A stretch of 37,027 bases of DNA, from positions 1-37,027 of the forward strand of contig CAMOQT010000005.1 in assembly GCA_946623145.1 (NCBI GenBank), written 5' to 3'. The DNA comes from an uncultured Azospirillum sp. Lineage in GTDB: Bacteria > Pseudomonadota > Alphaproteobacteria > RF32 > CAG-239. The notes below the pieces were generated by a model. That model saw nothing but the letters and a program-made list of their open reading frames with translations, searched no databases and was not told the DNA's origin. Made by a program: the position numbers and the translations under genes. Below, piece after piece: positions 25,779-34,046 of the stretch. How positions within the stretch are numbered: position 1 is the stretch's first letter; each line of letters begins with the position of its first letter.

Positions 25779-27224
25779 ATGGCTGAGCAGGCAATTAATG
25801 ATTTAGAATCCGTACAAGATCAATGGACTCAAATTTGCAGCCAATTAAAAAATGAAGTCGGCGATGTTGCTTTTGATAGCTGGCTAAAACCTTTAACACC
25901 GAGTTCTTTTAGTGAAGGTGTTATGAACATTTGTGTACCGACACGCTTTATGCGTAACTGGGTTATCACGCATTATTCTGATAGAATCCATAAAATTTGG
26001 GAAAAGAAAAACCCTCAAATAAAATCTATTAATTTTATTGTTCAAGCTGTTCAAGAAGGCGGTCACGGCTTATATTCAAACTCTTGCCGCTCTTTATTAA
26101 AGAAAATTTCAAACAGCCCGTCTCCGGCAAATATTTATCAAAGCGGTATTAATTCTATTCTTGCCAACAATAATGAATTTATTGCTAATCAGGATCAATC
26201 TTTATCTGTTCCTTTGAATCCGCAGTATACTTTTGAAAATTTTGTGGTTGGTAAAACAAATGAATTTGCTTATGCTGCTGCTCGTAAAGTTGCAGAATCA
26301 CGCAATGTTTCGTTTAACCCTTTGTTCTTGTATTCCGGTGTTGGTTTAGGTAAAACACACTTAATGCATGCAATTGCTTGGCACATTAAACAACAAGATC
26401 CAAGCCGTAATATTGTTTATCTTTCTGCCGAAAAGTTTATGTATAAGTTTGTTCGTGCTTTACGCTATAAAGATACGACTGCTTTTAAGGAACAATTCCG
26501 TTCTGTTGATGTCTTAATGGTTGATGATGTTCAATTTATGGGTGGAAAAGACACCACACAGGAAGAATTTTTCTACACATTCAACTCTTTGATAGAAGAA
26601 GGACGTCAGATTATTATTTCTGCTGACAAATCACCTTCTGATCTGGAGGGAATCGAGGCTCGTCTTAAATCACGTCTCGGATGCGGTTTGGTTGCTGATA
26701 TTCATCCGACAGATTTTGATTTACGTATTGGTATTTTGGAAAACAAAGCCCGCCAATTAGGTGTTGAGTTACCACAAAAAGTTTCTGAATTTTTAGCTCA
26801 AAAGATTACATCAAACATCAGAGAATTGGAAGGCGCTCTACGTCGTGTTATAGCACACTCCCAGCTCTTATCTGATAAAGAAATTACCTTGGATATGACA
26901 CAAGATGTTTTGAAAGATATGTTGCGTTCTAATGATAAAAGAACAACCATTGATGAAATTCAGAAAAAAGTTGCAGAATATTTTAATATTTCCGTTAAGG
27001 AGATGCAATCTTCTCGCCGTGCTCGTACAGTTGCTCGCCCAAGACAGATTGCTATGTATTTGGCAAAACAATTAACCTCTCGCTCTTTGCCTGAAATCGG
27101 TCGTAAATTTGATCGTGACCACACGACTGTTATGCATGCGGTTCGTAAAGTTGAAGAGTTAATTGTAGAGGATTCGACTTTAGCAGAGAACGTTGATGCT
27201 TTGCGCCGCACTCTTGATGCTTAA
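25779..27224 (+). CDS. dnaA: Chromosomal replication initiator DnaA
   Basis: Replication initiator that opens the origin and loads helicase. The 481 residues include domain I (about 12-80), a variable linker and the AAA+ domain. Walker A is 'GVGLGKTH' (about 187-194) and Walker B 'VLMVDDVQF'. The C-terminal DNA-binding domain has the 'DRDHTTVMHAVRKV' signature. Start ATG 25779 has a strong ribosome binding site. It follows rpsT after a 500-base gap, and a Nudix gene lies between it and dnaN. Confidence 0.98.
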   Translation: MAEQAINDLESVQDQWTQICSQLKNEVGDVAFDSWLKPLTPSSFSEGVMNICVPTRFMRNWVITHYSDRIHKIWEKKNPQIKSINFIVQAVQEGGHGLYSNSCRSLLKKISNSPSPANIYQSGINSILANNNEFIANQDQSLSVPLNPQYTFENFVVGKTNEFAYAAARKVAESRNVSFNPLFLYSGVGLGKTHLMHAIAWHIKQQDPSRNIVYLSAEKFMYKFVRALRYKDTTAFKEQFRSVDVLMVDDVQFMGGKDTTQEEFFYTFNSLIEEGRQIIISADKSPSDLEGIEARLKSRLGCGLVADIHPTDFDLRIGILENKARQLGVELPQKVSEFLAQKITSNIRELEGALRRVIAHSQLLSDKEITLDMTQDVLKDMLRSNDKRTTIDEIQKKVAEYFNISVKEMQSSRRARTVARPRQIAMYLAKQLTSRSLPEIGRKFDRDHTTVMHAVRKVEELIVEDSTLAENVDALRRTLDA

Positions 27225-27246
27225 GGCTTTCCTTATTCAATAAAAT

Positions 27247-27275
27247 CAGCCGGCTTCTTCAAAGCCGGCTTTTTT
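27247..27275 (+). terminator. Terminator of dnaA
   Basis: A perfect 9-bp GC-rich stem (27248-27256 with 27262-27270), 5-base loop and T run. Confidence 0.92.
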
Positions 27276-27289
27276 GAAAAGAAAAGATA

Positions 27290-27706
27290 ATGTTACAGAA
27301 ACAAATTGGAATCGGTGTCGGATTATACCTTTTTAATGATGAACACCAACTTTTGCTCGGTTTAAGAAAATCCAAACACGGTGAAGGAACGTGGTGTCCT
27401 CCGGGCGGACATTTGGAATACGGGGAATCTTTCGAAAAAGCAGCCGCTAGAGAAACTATGGAAGAAACGAGCATAATAGCACAAGAAAAAGACATTTCTA
27501 TCGGTGGCGTTACCAATGATTTTTTTGAAGAATCCGGCAAACATTATGTTACTATTCACCTGATTGCATCTTCCTTTTCCGGAGAGCCGAAAATTATGGA
27601 ATCGAATAAGTGCGCTCAGTGGCAATGGTTTGATTTGAACAAGCTTCCTGAAAATATATTTTTGCCTGCAGCTCATTTTTTAGCTCAAAATCCTTTTAAC
27701 AAATAA
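27290..27706 (+). CDS. Nudix hydrolase
   Basis: Hydrolase of a nucleoside diphosphate linked to another group, in the MutT-like branch. The 138 residues show the Nudix box at about residues 43-65, starting 'GGHLEYGESFEKAA' and ending 'RETMEETS', with the metal-binding Glu residues in place. The usual Gly near the end of the box is replaced by Ser. The ATG lies 14 bases after the dnaA terminator with only a weak A/G-rich site upstream. It sits between dnaA and dnaN, a place where these genes are usually adjacent. The substrate is unknown. Confidence 0.88.
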   Translation: MLQKQIGIGVGLYLFNDEHQLLLGLRKSKHGEGTWCPPGGHLEYGESFEKAAARETMEETSIIAQEKDISIGGVTNDFFEESGKHYVTIHLIASSFSGEPKIMESNKCAQWQWFDLNKLPENIFLPAAHFLAQNPFNK

Positions 27707-27798
27707 ATTTCTGTTGAATACTTGTTGTTTGGGCTTAGACAATAAAGAAAAGCGTGTTATTCTTTCAGTAATTTTAATTATATTTAATGGTACAAAAA

Positions 27799-28917
27799 AT
27801 GAAATTCACTATCGAACGCTCTATTTTATTAAAAACTTTAAGTCACGTCCAAAGTATTGTTGAAAAAAGGAATACTATTCCTGTTCTTTCAAATGTAAAA
27901 ATTGAAGCTTTACCTGATGGTATCAGTTTCAAGGCTACAGATATGGATACAGAAAGCACAGAAATCGTTGATGCAAAAATCCAGGAACAAGGTGCAACAA
28001 CAGCTCCGGCTCATATGTTGTACGATATTGTCAGAAAACTTTCTGATGGTTCTGAAGTTGAATTAACATTCCCTGACGATAAAGGTCAATTGACTATTTC
28101 TTCTGGAAAATCAAAGTTTTCTTTATCTTGTATTGGGGTTGAAGATTTTCCTGTTATTTCCGGTGATGCTTTACCGATTAATTTTTCAATGTCTGTTGCA
28201 GAACTTAAAGGCGTTATTGATAGAACAAAGTTTGCCGTATCAACAGAAGAAACAAGATATTACTTAAATGGTGTTTATATGCACGCTAAAACAACCGGCG
28301 CCGCCAGCGTTTTAAGAGTTGTAGCCACAGACGGACACCGTTTGGCTTGTGTTGAAACGCCCTTGCCGCAAGGCGCCGAATCGTTAAACGGCGTCATTAT
28401 TCCAAGAAAAACCATCGCTGAAATTCGTAAATTGTTGGACGATACAAGCGCTGAAACGGTTGCTATCTCAATGTCTGATAACAAAGTTCGTTTTACATTG
28501 GATAACATTACCTTAACTTCAAAATTAATTGATGGTACTTATCCTGATTATGAGCGTGTTATTCCGACAGATAATGATAAATCTTTAGAAATGAGTGTTA
28601 AAGATTTAGCTGTTGCTGTTGATCGCGTTTCTGTTGTTGCCGAAAGAACTCGCGCCATTAAAATGATTACTGGAACAAACCACGTGATTATTACAACATC
28701 AAGTCCGGAATTAGGAAGCGCTCAAGAAGAAATGGAAGCTGTTTACAACGGTGAAGCTTTAGAAATCGGATACAACTTCAGATATTTACTTGATATTTTA
28801 GCTGAGATTGTCGGTGATACGGTTAAAATCAGCTTTGCTGATGCTTCTTCTCCATCGGTTATCCATGATACATCAGATTCAAGTGCTGTTTTTGTTTTGA
28901 TGCCAATGAGAGTATAA
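27799..28917 (+). CDS. dnaN: DNA polymerase III beta sliding clamp
   Basis: Ring-shaped processivity factor of the replisome. From ATG 27799 the protein begins 'MKFTIERSILLKTLSHVQ', the canonical alphaproteobacterial start, giving 372 residues. An ATG four codons earlier (27787) is less likely. The three clamp domains are intact, with 'RNTIPVLSNV' in domain 1 and the C-terminus 'VFVLMPMRV'. recF starts two bases after its stop. Confidence 0.97.
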   Translation: MKFTIERSILLKTLSHVQSIVEKRNTIPVLSNVKIEALPDGISFKATDMDTESTEIVDAKIQEQGATTAPAHMLYDIVRKLSDGSEVELTFPDDKGQLTISSGKSKFSLSCIGVEDFPVISGDALPINFSMSVAELKGVIDRTKFAVSTEETRYYLNGVYMHAKTTGAASVLRVVATDGHRLACVETPLPQGAESLNGVIIPRKTIAEIRKLLDDTSAETVAISMSDNKVRFTLDNITLTSKLIDGTYPDYERVIPTDNDKSLEMSVKDLAVAVDRVSVVAERTRAIKMITGTNHVIITTSSPELGSAQEEMEAVYNGEALEIGYNFRYLLDILAEIVGDTVKISFADASSPSVIHDTSDSSAVFVLMPMRV

Positions 28918-28918
28918 A

Positions 28919-30136
28919 GTGAACGGTGAAGTTTTAAATATACATAATTATCAAGAATCAGTTATAAAGTCAGGCATTAAACGCCTGACTTTAACTGACT
29001 TTAGGAATTATACCTATTTAAGATTGAATACAGGTTTAAATCCGATTGTTATCACCGGAGAAAATGGTACCGGAAAAACAAATATTTTAGAGGCTGTTTC
29101 TTTTTTAACGCCGGGGAGAGGTTTACGTTCAGCACGACTAACAGATATCAGAAGAATATCCCCTGCATTGGTCGCCAACGATTATGTTCCGGGAAACACG
29201 GCTTGGGCGGTTTCTTCCATTGTTTGCATAAATGATGATGAGACAGAAATCGGAACGGGTGTTGAATCCTCTTATCGAGATTCTAGCGAAGAAACTCGTA
29301 CTTATGATCGAAGAATCGTTAAAATTAATGGGCAAAAAACAACATCACAATCCGATTTGGGAAAATATATTTCTGCTATCTGGTTAACGCCTCAAATGGA
29401 CAGGTTGTTCCGCGGGGGTTCACAACCTCGTCGCAGTTTTTTAGATCGTTTGGTTTATGCTTTTGATATAGAGCACGCTAAACGCACAGCAAATTTTGAA
29501 CATCTATACAAAGAATGGGTTCAACTCATTAAAACGGGAAAAACCGACAATTACTGGCTGAGTTCCATCGAAGAAGAAATGTCTGCAATCGGTGTCGCCA
29601 TCGCCGCTGCACGCAGAGAGCAAATAGCCAGATTAAATACTTTTATAAAAAATGATCCGGATGATGTTTTTCCTAATGTTGAATTATCTTTAGAAGGAAC
29701 TATTGAGCAAATGCTCGATACCAAACCAGCAATAAATGTAGAGGACTATTATATATCTTCTTTACAAAAGCAAAGAAATAATGTTCTTTACAGCGACAGT
29801 ATTGATGGTGTTAACAGAACTGATTTTAAGGTATTTTATAAGAAAAAAAGAATGCCGGCCGAGCTTTGTTCAACAGGTGAACAAAAATCTTTGCTTATCA
29901 GCATTATTTTAGCACAAACAAAGTGCCAAACATTAGCAAAAGGTTTTCCTCCTGTTCTGCTTTTGGATGAAGTTGTTGCTCATCTCGATGATGCAAAGAG
30001 AGAGGCTTTATTGCAGAAAATTCGTGATTTAAATATTCAAGCATGGATTACATCTACAGATCCTGATTTATTTGTTTCTATGAGACCTAATTCGCAATTT
30101 TTCGAAGTCAGTAACAATCAAATTTACGAAAGATAA
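28919..30136 (+). CDS. recF: DNA replication and repair protein RecF
   Basis: SMC-like ATPase that helps load RecA at gaps. The 405 residues begin at GTG 28919, with GAGAG upstream inside dnaN. Motifs are 'LTDFRNY', Walker A 'TGENGTGKTN' (about 41-50), the ABC signature 'CSTGEQKSLLISIILAQ', and Walker B 'VLLLDEVVAHLD'. The N-terminal 15-20 residues before 'IKRLTLTDF' are longer than usual, so a later start is possible, but no better ribosome binding site is seen. It is coupled to dnaN. Confidence 0.93.
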   Translation: MNGEVLNIHNYQESVIKSGIKRLTLTDFRNYTYLRLNTGLNPIVITGENGTGKTNILEAVSFLTPGRGLRSARLTDIRRISPALVANDYVPGNTAWAVSSIVCINDDETEIGTGVESSYRDSSEETRTYDRRIVKINGQKTTSQSDLGKYISAIWLTPQMDRLFRGGSQPRRSFLDRLVYAFDIEHAKRTANFEHLYKEWVQLIKTGKTDNYWLSSIEEEMSAIGVAIAAARREQIARLNTFIKNDPDDVFPNVELSLEGTIEQMLDTKPAINVEDYYISSLQKQRNNVLYSDSIDGVNRTDFKVFYKKKRMPAELCSTGEQKSLLISIILAQTKCQTLAKGFPPVLLLDEVVAHLDDAKREALLQKIRDLNIQAWITSTDPDLFVSMRPNSQFFEVSNNQIYER

Positions 30137-30186
30137 CTCTTTTATTTAATGTTAGGATAATTAATCCTCTTCTTATTAACTCAAAA

Positions 30187-30215
30187 TTGACACATTTCAG
30201 TTAATGTTGTATCAT
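30187..30215 (+). promoter_or_regulatory. Sigma-70-type promoter of the EIIA-HPr operon
   Basis: A consensus TTGACA (30187-30192) and TATCAT (30210-30215) with the ideal 17-base spacer, about 30 bases before the first gene of the operon. Confidence 0.75.
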
Positions 30216-30244
30216 GTGTTAATCTGATATAAGGGCTGAACAAC

Positions 30245-30658
30245 ATGGAAAATCAATATTACACACTTATTGAAAAACAAGATTTTTTTGAGATTATCGA
30301 AAATAAATTCGGAGAGTTAGCTATTTTTATCGATAGCCGCGAAGGGGCTCCGGTTAATCCTGTTCTTGAATTTGACGGCAAACAAACAGCCGTATTGAAG
30401 CGCGACGAACATTTGTCCGTTGTTCTTGACGGTATTGATAAAGAAACTCGTGCTCCTTTAGCTGAAGCTGAATTTGTTTTGATTGTTGAATTATCTGGCA
30501 AAACTGTTGAGAGAACATACGGTGTTCCCGTCGATAACGTCGAAGATGTCGTTATTGAAGGAAAACGTACTCGCGCAGACGAATTTGTAAAAGCTAAAAC
30601 AAGAGATGAGCTTATCAATAGTTTTGGGGCTGTTAAACATTGGACCTGCGGTAAATAA
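30245..30658 (+). CDS. Unknown protein, first gene of the PTS-like operon
   Basis: Not recognised. The 137 residues are acidic and soluble with mixed strands, and no signal peptide or membrane helix. Conserved-looking stretches are 'FIDSREGAPVNPVLEFDG' near residue 30 and a final '..AVKHWTCGK' with a single Cys. It precedes EIIA-Man by 16 bases and shares its promoter, at the place where many Alphaproteobacteria have HPr kinase (hprK). It does not look like HprK: it has no P-loop. A role linked to the phosphorelay is inferred from position only. Confidence 0.7.
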   Translation: MENQYYTLIEKQDFFEIIENKFGELAIFIDSREGAPVNPVLEFDGKQTAVLKRDEHLSVVLDGIDKETRAPLAEAEFVLIVELSGKTVERTYGVPVDNVEDVVIEGKRTRADEFVKAKTRDELINSFGAVKHWTCGK

Positions 30659-30674
30659 TATTTAAGAGGTTAAA

Positions 30675-31073
30675 ATGATTGGATTAGTATTAGTCACACA
30701 TGGGAATTTGGCTTTAGAGTTTATTGCAGCCATGCAGCATGTTGTCGGAAAGCAAGATCAGGTTGAAGCTGTTTGTATCGGCCCTGAAGACGATATGGAA
30801 ACCCGTCGTGCAGAAATTTTGCAAAAAGTTGAAGCCGTCAACAAAGGTGATGGAGCAATCGTTTTAACCGATATGTTTGGGGGAACGCCCTCAAATTTAG
30901 CCATTTCAATTATGGAAAAAGCTAAAGTGGAAATTATTGCGGGAATTAATCTACCGATGTTGATTAAGTTGTGTTCTTTAAGAAAAGATAAATCCTTAAA
31001 GGAATCCGTTAACGGCGCTCAAGAAGCTGGCAAAAAATATATTACCGTTGCCTCCCAATTGTTAGGATTGTAA
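30675..31073 (+). CDS. PTS EIIA component, mannose family
   Basis: Cytoplasmic phosphocarrier of the EIIA-Man family. In Alphaproteobacteria this protein is usually part of a regulatory rather than sugar-transporting phosphorelay. The 132 residues begin 'GLVLVTHGNLA', with the phosphorylated His at residue 9, and 'VLTDMFGGTPSN' lies near residue 75. No EIIB, EIIC or EIID genes follow, which supports a regulatory role. It is followed by HPr after one base. Confidence 0.9.
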   Translation: MIGLVLVTHGNLALEFIAAMQHVVGKQDQVEAVCIGPEDDMETRRAEILQKVEAVNKGDGAIVLTDMFGGTPSNLAISIMEKAKVEIIAGINLPMLIKLCSLRKDKSLKESVNGAQEAGKKYITVASQLLGL

Positions 31074-31074
31074 A

Positions 31075-31353
31075 ATGACAGAAAAAACTTTATGTGCAGA
31101 ATTGCAAATTCAAAATCAAAAAGGTCTTCACGCTCGTGCAGCAGCCGCTTTTGTAAAAACTATCGAAAATCTTGATGCTGATGTTACAGTAGAGCGTATC
31201 GGACAAACGGTTGATGGTTGTTCCATCATGGGATTAATGATGTTGGCTGCAGCTAAAGGAACGACCATCAAAGTTTCTTGTTCGGGAAATCAAGCAAAAG
31301 AAGCTATGGATGCTTTAACTGCTCTTATTAATAATAAATTTGGTGAAGATTAA
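31075..31353 (+). CDS. HPr phosphocarrier protein
   Basis: Receives phosphate from enzyme I at His19 ('KGLHARAA') and passes it to EIIA. The regulatory Ser region is also present ('DGCSIMGLMMLAA', Ser50), the site HPr kinase uses where it occurs. The 92 residues are full length. Enzyme I and HprK are not in the window. The methyltransferase gene begins 4 bases after its stop. Confidence 0.94.
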   Translation: MTEKTLCAELQIQNQKGLHARAAAAFVKTIENLDADVTVERIGQTVDGCSIMGLMMLAAAKGTTIKVSCSGNQAKEAMDALTALINNKFGED

Positions 31354-31357
31354 TTAT

Positions 31358-32284
31358 ATGCCTCAAAAAAAAGCTCCTCGCAATAAAACGATAGAACTTT
31401 CAGATGCCGAAATTAAAAAATTTGCGTCGCAGGCTTTAAAGCTTAATCATCGTACGCCTATTGAAGAACTTTATAATAAAGTCATTTATCAAGATACCTT
31501 TAAGGTTCTTGATTTTCTGCCCCATGACAGTATTGATTTGATGATTGTCGATCCGCCTTATAATCTTACAAAAAATTTCGGATTATCCACTTTTAAGGAA
31601 ATGGATTTAGCTGATTATAAAAAATGGCTTAACAAATGGCTGAAAAAAACAATTCCTCTGCTAAAAAACAATGCGAGTGTTTATATTTGCGCCGATTGGA
31701 AAACTTCTATTGCTATTCCTGAAGTTGCCGGAAAATACTTGTTGTTGCAGAATCGTATTTCATGGGAAAGAGAAAAAGGGCGCGGCGCATTAAATAACTG
31801 GAAGAATTGCCTTGAAGATATTTGGTTTTTTACAAAATCCAAAGATTACACTTTTAATATTGATGATGTTAAAATTCAAAGAAAAGTCCTTGCGCCTTAT
31901 CGTGATGAAAGAGGTCTCCCTAAAGACTGGCGGGAAGCAGGAGAAACAAAAACCCGTTTAACTTATCCTTCCAATATTTGGACAGACATCTCTATTCCCT
32001 TTTGGTCTATGCCTGAGAACACCAATCATCCGACACAAAAACCAGAAAAACTTATTGCTAAACTTATTTTGGCCTCCAGTAATAAAGGTGATGTTGTTTT
32101 TGATCCCTTCTTAGGCTCCGGGACAACGGCAGTCACCGCAAAAAAATTAGGGCGGATTTTTGTGGGTATTGAAAAAGAAAAAGAATATGTCGCCTTGGCT
32201 CTGAAACGTTTAAATATGGCAGATAAAAATCCTGAAATTCAGGGATATGAGAACGGTGTTTTCAAAGCCAGAAACGGCTCCTAA
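31358..32284 (+). CDS. Orphan DNA methyltransferase, beta class
   Basis: Site-specific DNA adenine or N4-cytosine methyltransferase. Motif IV 'DPPYNL' is near the N-terminus (DPPY at residues 65-68), a target recognition region lies between about 100 and 220, and the AdoMet motif I 'FDPFLGSGTTAV' comes near the C-terminus: the beta-class order. 'HPTQKPEKL' just before it is typical. ATG 31358 is preferred over a TTG at 31340. It is about 308 residues and lacks the C-terminal extra domain of CcrM, so it is not assigned to GANTC. No restriction enzyme gene is adjacent. It appears co-transcribed with HPr. Confidence 0.88.
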   Translation: MPQKKAPRNKTIELSDAEIKKFASQALKLNHRTPIEELYNKVIYQDTFKVLDFLPHDSIDLMIVDPPYNLTKNFGLSTFKEMDLADYKKWLNKWLKKTIPLLKNNASVYICADWKTSIAIPEVAGKYLLLQNRISWEREKGRGALNNWKNCLEDIWFFTKSKDYTFNIDDVKIQRKVLAPYRDERGLPKDWREAGETKTRLTYPSNIWTDISIPFWSMPENTNHPTQKPEKLIAKLILASSNKGDVVFDPFLGSGTTAVTAKKLGRIFVGIEKEKEYVALALKRLNMADKNPEIQGYENGVFKARNGS

Positions 32285-32371
32285 TATTAAGTTTATACAT
32301 CTTGTTTTAACGCTTTTCATCATTATCTTCTTGTGCGGACTGATTATATTTAACAACAGGAGGATATTTTG

Positions 32372-32566
32372 ATGATGAATCATAATAAAAACACATCAAA
32401 AACAAAATCTCATTCTTCAATTCATACCGAGCCTAAAGAAGATGTTTTTGAGCATAAATCTACCGCACATAATGAAAATGAACATTCTCATATTCAAGAA
32501 GAAGGTTCCCACACAGAAAAGCATAGTTCTTGCGGTTGCGGTTGTGGCAGTAAATTGAAATATTAG
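32372..32566 (+). CDS. Small His-rich protein with Cys-rich C-terminus
   Basis: Not recognised. About 64 residues, strongly polar, with roughly ten His residues spread through the chain and a 'SCGCGCGSK' end. A consensus AGGAGG (32358-32363) lies 8 bases before the ATG at 32372 (a second ATG follows at once), so translation is likely real and strong. Alternating Cys and many His suggest metal binding, possibly Zn, Cu or Ni, which is inference. It lies 87 bases after the methyltransferase and shares a terminator with the next small gene. Confidence 0.65.
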   Translation: MMNHNKNTSKTKSHSSIHTEPKEDVFEHKSTAHNENEHSHIQEEGSHTEKHSSCGCGCGSKLKY

Positions 32567-32582
32567 TTTAGGGAGAAAGAAA

Positions 32583-32672
32583 ATGTCATGTTCTACCAGA
32601 AATACTAAATCTGCTTCTTCTCAAAGTTCCAAAGATTCTGAATCTTCCGCTTCTGATAAGAAGAGTAAATAA
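32583..32672 (+). CDS. Very small Ser/Lys-rich protein (29 residues)
   Basis: An open frame of 29 codons with a strong GGGAGA site upstream, beginning 'MSCSTRNTKSASS' and ending 'ASDKKSK'. About a third of the residues are Ser. It starts 16 bases after the His-rich gene and ends just before a perfect terminator, so it fits a two-gene small-protein transcript. Length makes chance possible, but the ribosome binding site, spacing and terminator all agree. Confidence 0.5.
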   Translation: MSCSTRNTKSASSQSSKDSESSASDKKSK

Positions 32673-32682
32673 AGAGCTTAAC

Positions 32683-32725
32683 CTTAAATCATCTCTACAC
32701 TTTATTGTGTAGAGATGATTTTTTG
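32683..32725 (+). terminator. Strong terminator after the small-protein genes
   Basis: A perfect 15-bp stem (32686-32700 with 32707-32721), 6-base loop and T run (to 32724). It is the cleanest terminator in the window, closing the 30.2-32.7 kb operon. Confidence 0.93.
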
Positions 32726-32790
32726 TGGACTATTCAAATATTAATGATTATATTGGTGCGTAGTTATTCAAAAAAACAAAGGAATATGTT

Positions 32791-33405
32791 ATGCGAATTA
32801 TCGCTTTTTTAGCTGTTTTATTTGGTTTTATTGTGCCAACTCAAGCTCTTGATATTGATGCTCAGAAGATTAAACAAATTGAAGACTATTTGAATAATGT
32901 CGCAACATTAAAGGCCGGCTTTGTACAAACCGCCAGCAACGGAAGTTCGGCAGAAGGTTCTCTCTTTGTACAAAAACCAAACAAAATTCGCATGGAATAT
33001 AATGATCCGATGAATGTTTTGATTGTTGGCGACGGTAAAAATATAACCTATCACGATAAAGATTTGGATCAGGTAACAAATATTGATTATGACGATGTTC
33101 CCGCCAGCTTAATTTTAGCAAACAATATTAAAATCGATGGCAAACAAATTAAAGTCAGCAATTATTACGAAGATGCAGGCTCAACGGTTGTCACCTTAAA
33201 GTACCCTTCGAAGCCTGAAATTGCTCCTATTACCATGACTTTCACCAACAATCCTTTTGCTCTGAGACAATGGTCAATTGTTGATCCGCAAAGCGTCGAA
33301 GTTATTGTTTCTTTATATAATGTTGAAACGGATGTTGATTTGTCCGGTGATTTATTTAAGTTCAAAAAAGCTAAATCCCCTAAAACTTATAAAGGCAAAA
33401 AATAA
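32791..33405 (+). CDS. lolA: Outer-membrane lipoprotein carrier LolA
   Basis: Periplasmic chaperone carrying lipoproteins from LolCDE to the outer membrane. The 204 residues have a signal peptide (1-19, cut after 'TQA'), then the open-barrel fold marked by 'LKAGFVQTASNG', 'GSLFVQKPNKIRMEY' and 'GKNITYHDKDLDQVT'. AAGGAATA upstream of the ATG is a usable ribosome binding site. Its stop is one base from the stop of the opposing regulator gene. Confidence 0.92.
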   Translation: MRIIAFLAVLFGFIVPTQALDIDAQKIKQIEDYLNNVATLKAGFVQTASNGSSAEGSLFVQKPNKIRMEYNDPMNVLIVGDGKNITYHDKDLDQVTNIDYDDVPASLILANNIKIDGKQIKVSNYYEDAGSTVVTLKYPSKPEIAPITMTFTNNPFALRQWSIVDPQSVEVIVSLYNVETDVDLSGDLFKFKKAKSPKTYKGKK

Positions 33406-33406
33406 A

Positions 33407-34036
33407 TTACCAAGCTAGTTTATAGCCCCCATCTTCCGCAAGAATAAGAGGCATTTTATCGTTGTCTTTTTCTACTTTTTTACGCAAGCGATAGATGTGG
33501 GTTTCGATGGTGTGTGTTGAAACTTCTGTATTATATTCCCAAACATTTTGCAACAGCTCATTTTTGCTGACTGTTTTATTTTGCGCTTTATATAAATATT
33601 GTATAATGCTGACTTCTCGTTCGGTTAATTTATCAACTTCTTTGGTTTTGAGATTTAATATTTCTTTGCTACTCGGGTGCAACTCGTAATTTCCAAAACG
33701 TAAAAAACCATCCGATGAATTTTCAAAAACATTTATACTTGATTGTATTTGATTAAGTATACTTGATAAAATGATTGGTTTGAAAATACACATATCCAAA
33801 TTATCTTCAGTATATTCTTCACTATCTGTCGGTTCTAAGATTAATGCCGGAACTTTGGGGTGTTTTTCTCTAAAAGGAAACAAATATTCTCTACCATCTA
33901 ATAAAGCGATATCAAAAACCGTATTATTATCATCTTCTTTATATATTTTATAATCTTCCGGTAAATTTTGAACGATTTGCTCTTCCAAATCCGCAGAAAA
34001 TAACTCGTTATCAGATAAAAACAGGATATTTGGCAT
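33407..34036 (-). CDS. OmpR/PhoB-type response regulator with divergent receiver
   Basis: Two-domain transcription regulator of 209 residues. The C-terminal winged helix (about 112-209) is clear: 'LTEREVSIIQYLYKAQNKTVSKNELLQNVW' then 'THTIETHIYRLRKKVE'. The N-terminal receiver is short and divergent. Asp47 (in 'LLDG') and Lys86 (in 'FKP') are kept, but the N-terminal acidic pair is reduced to one Asp (Asp9) and the usual Thr/Ser switch position is altered. An AGAGGT site precedes the ATG. It starts 10 bases after the porin stop on the same strand, so they probably share a transcript. No sensor kinase is adjacent. Confidence 0.88.
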   Translation of the reverse strand: MPNILFLSDNELFSADLEEQIVQNLPEDYKIYKEDDNNTVFDIALLDGREYLFPFREKHPKVPALILEPTDSEEYTEDNLDMCIFKPIILSSILNQIQSSINVFENSSDGFLRFGNYELHPSSKEILNLKTKEVDKLTEREVSIIQYLYKAQNKTVSKNELLQNVWEYNTEVSTHTIETHIYRLRKKVEKDNDKMPLILAEDGGYKLAW

Positions 34037-34046
34037 TTTTTACCTC

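Noticed and set aside
31358-32284. CcrM (GANTC) cell-cycle methyltransferase
   Set aside because: Same class, but the recognition region differs and the extra C-terminal CcrM domain is missing.
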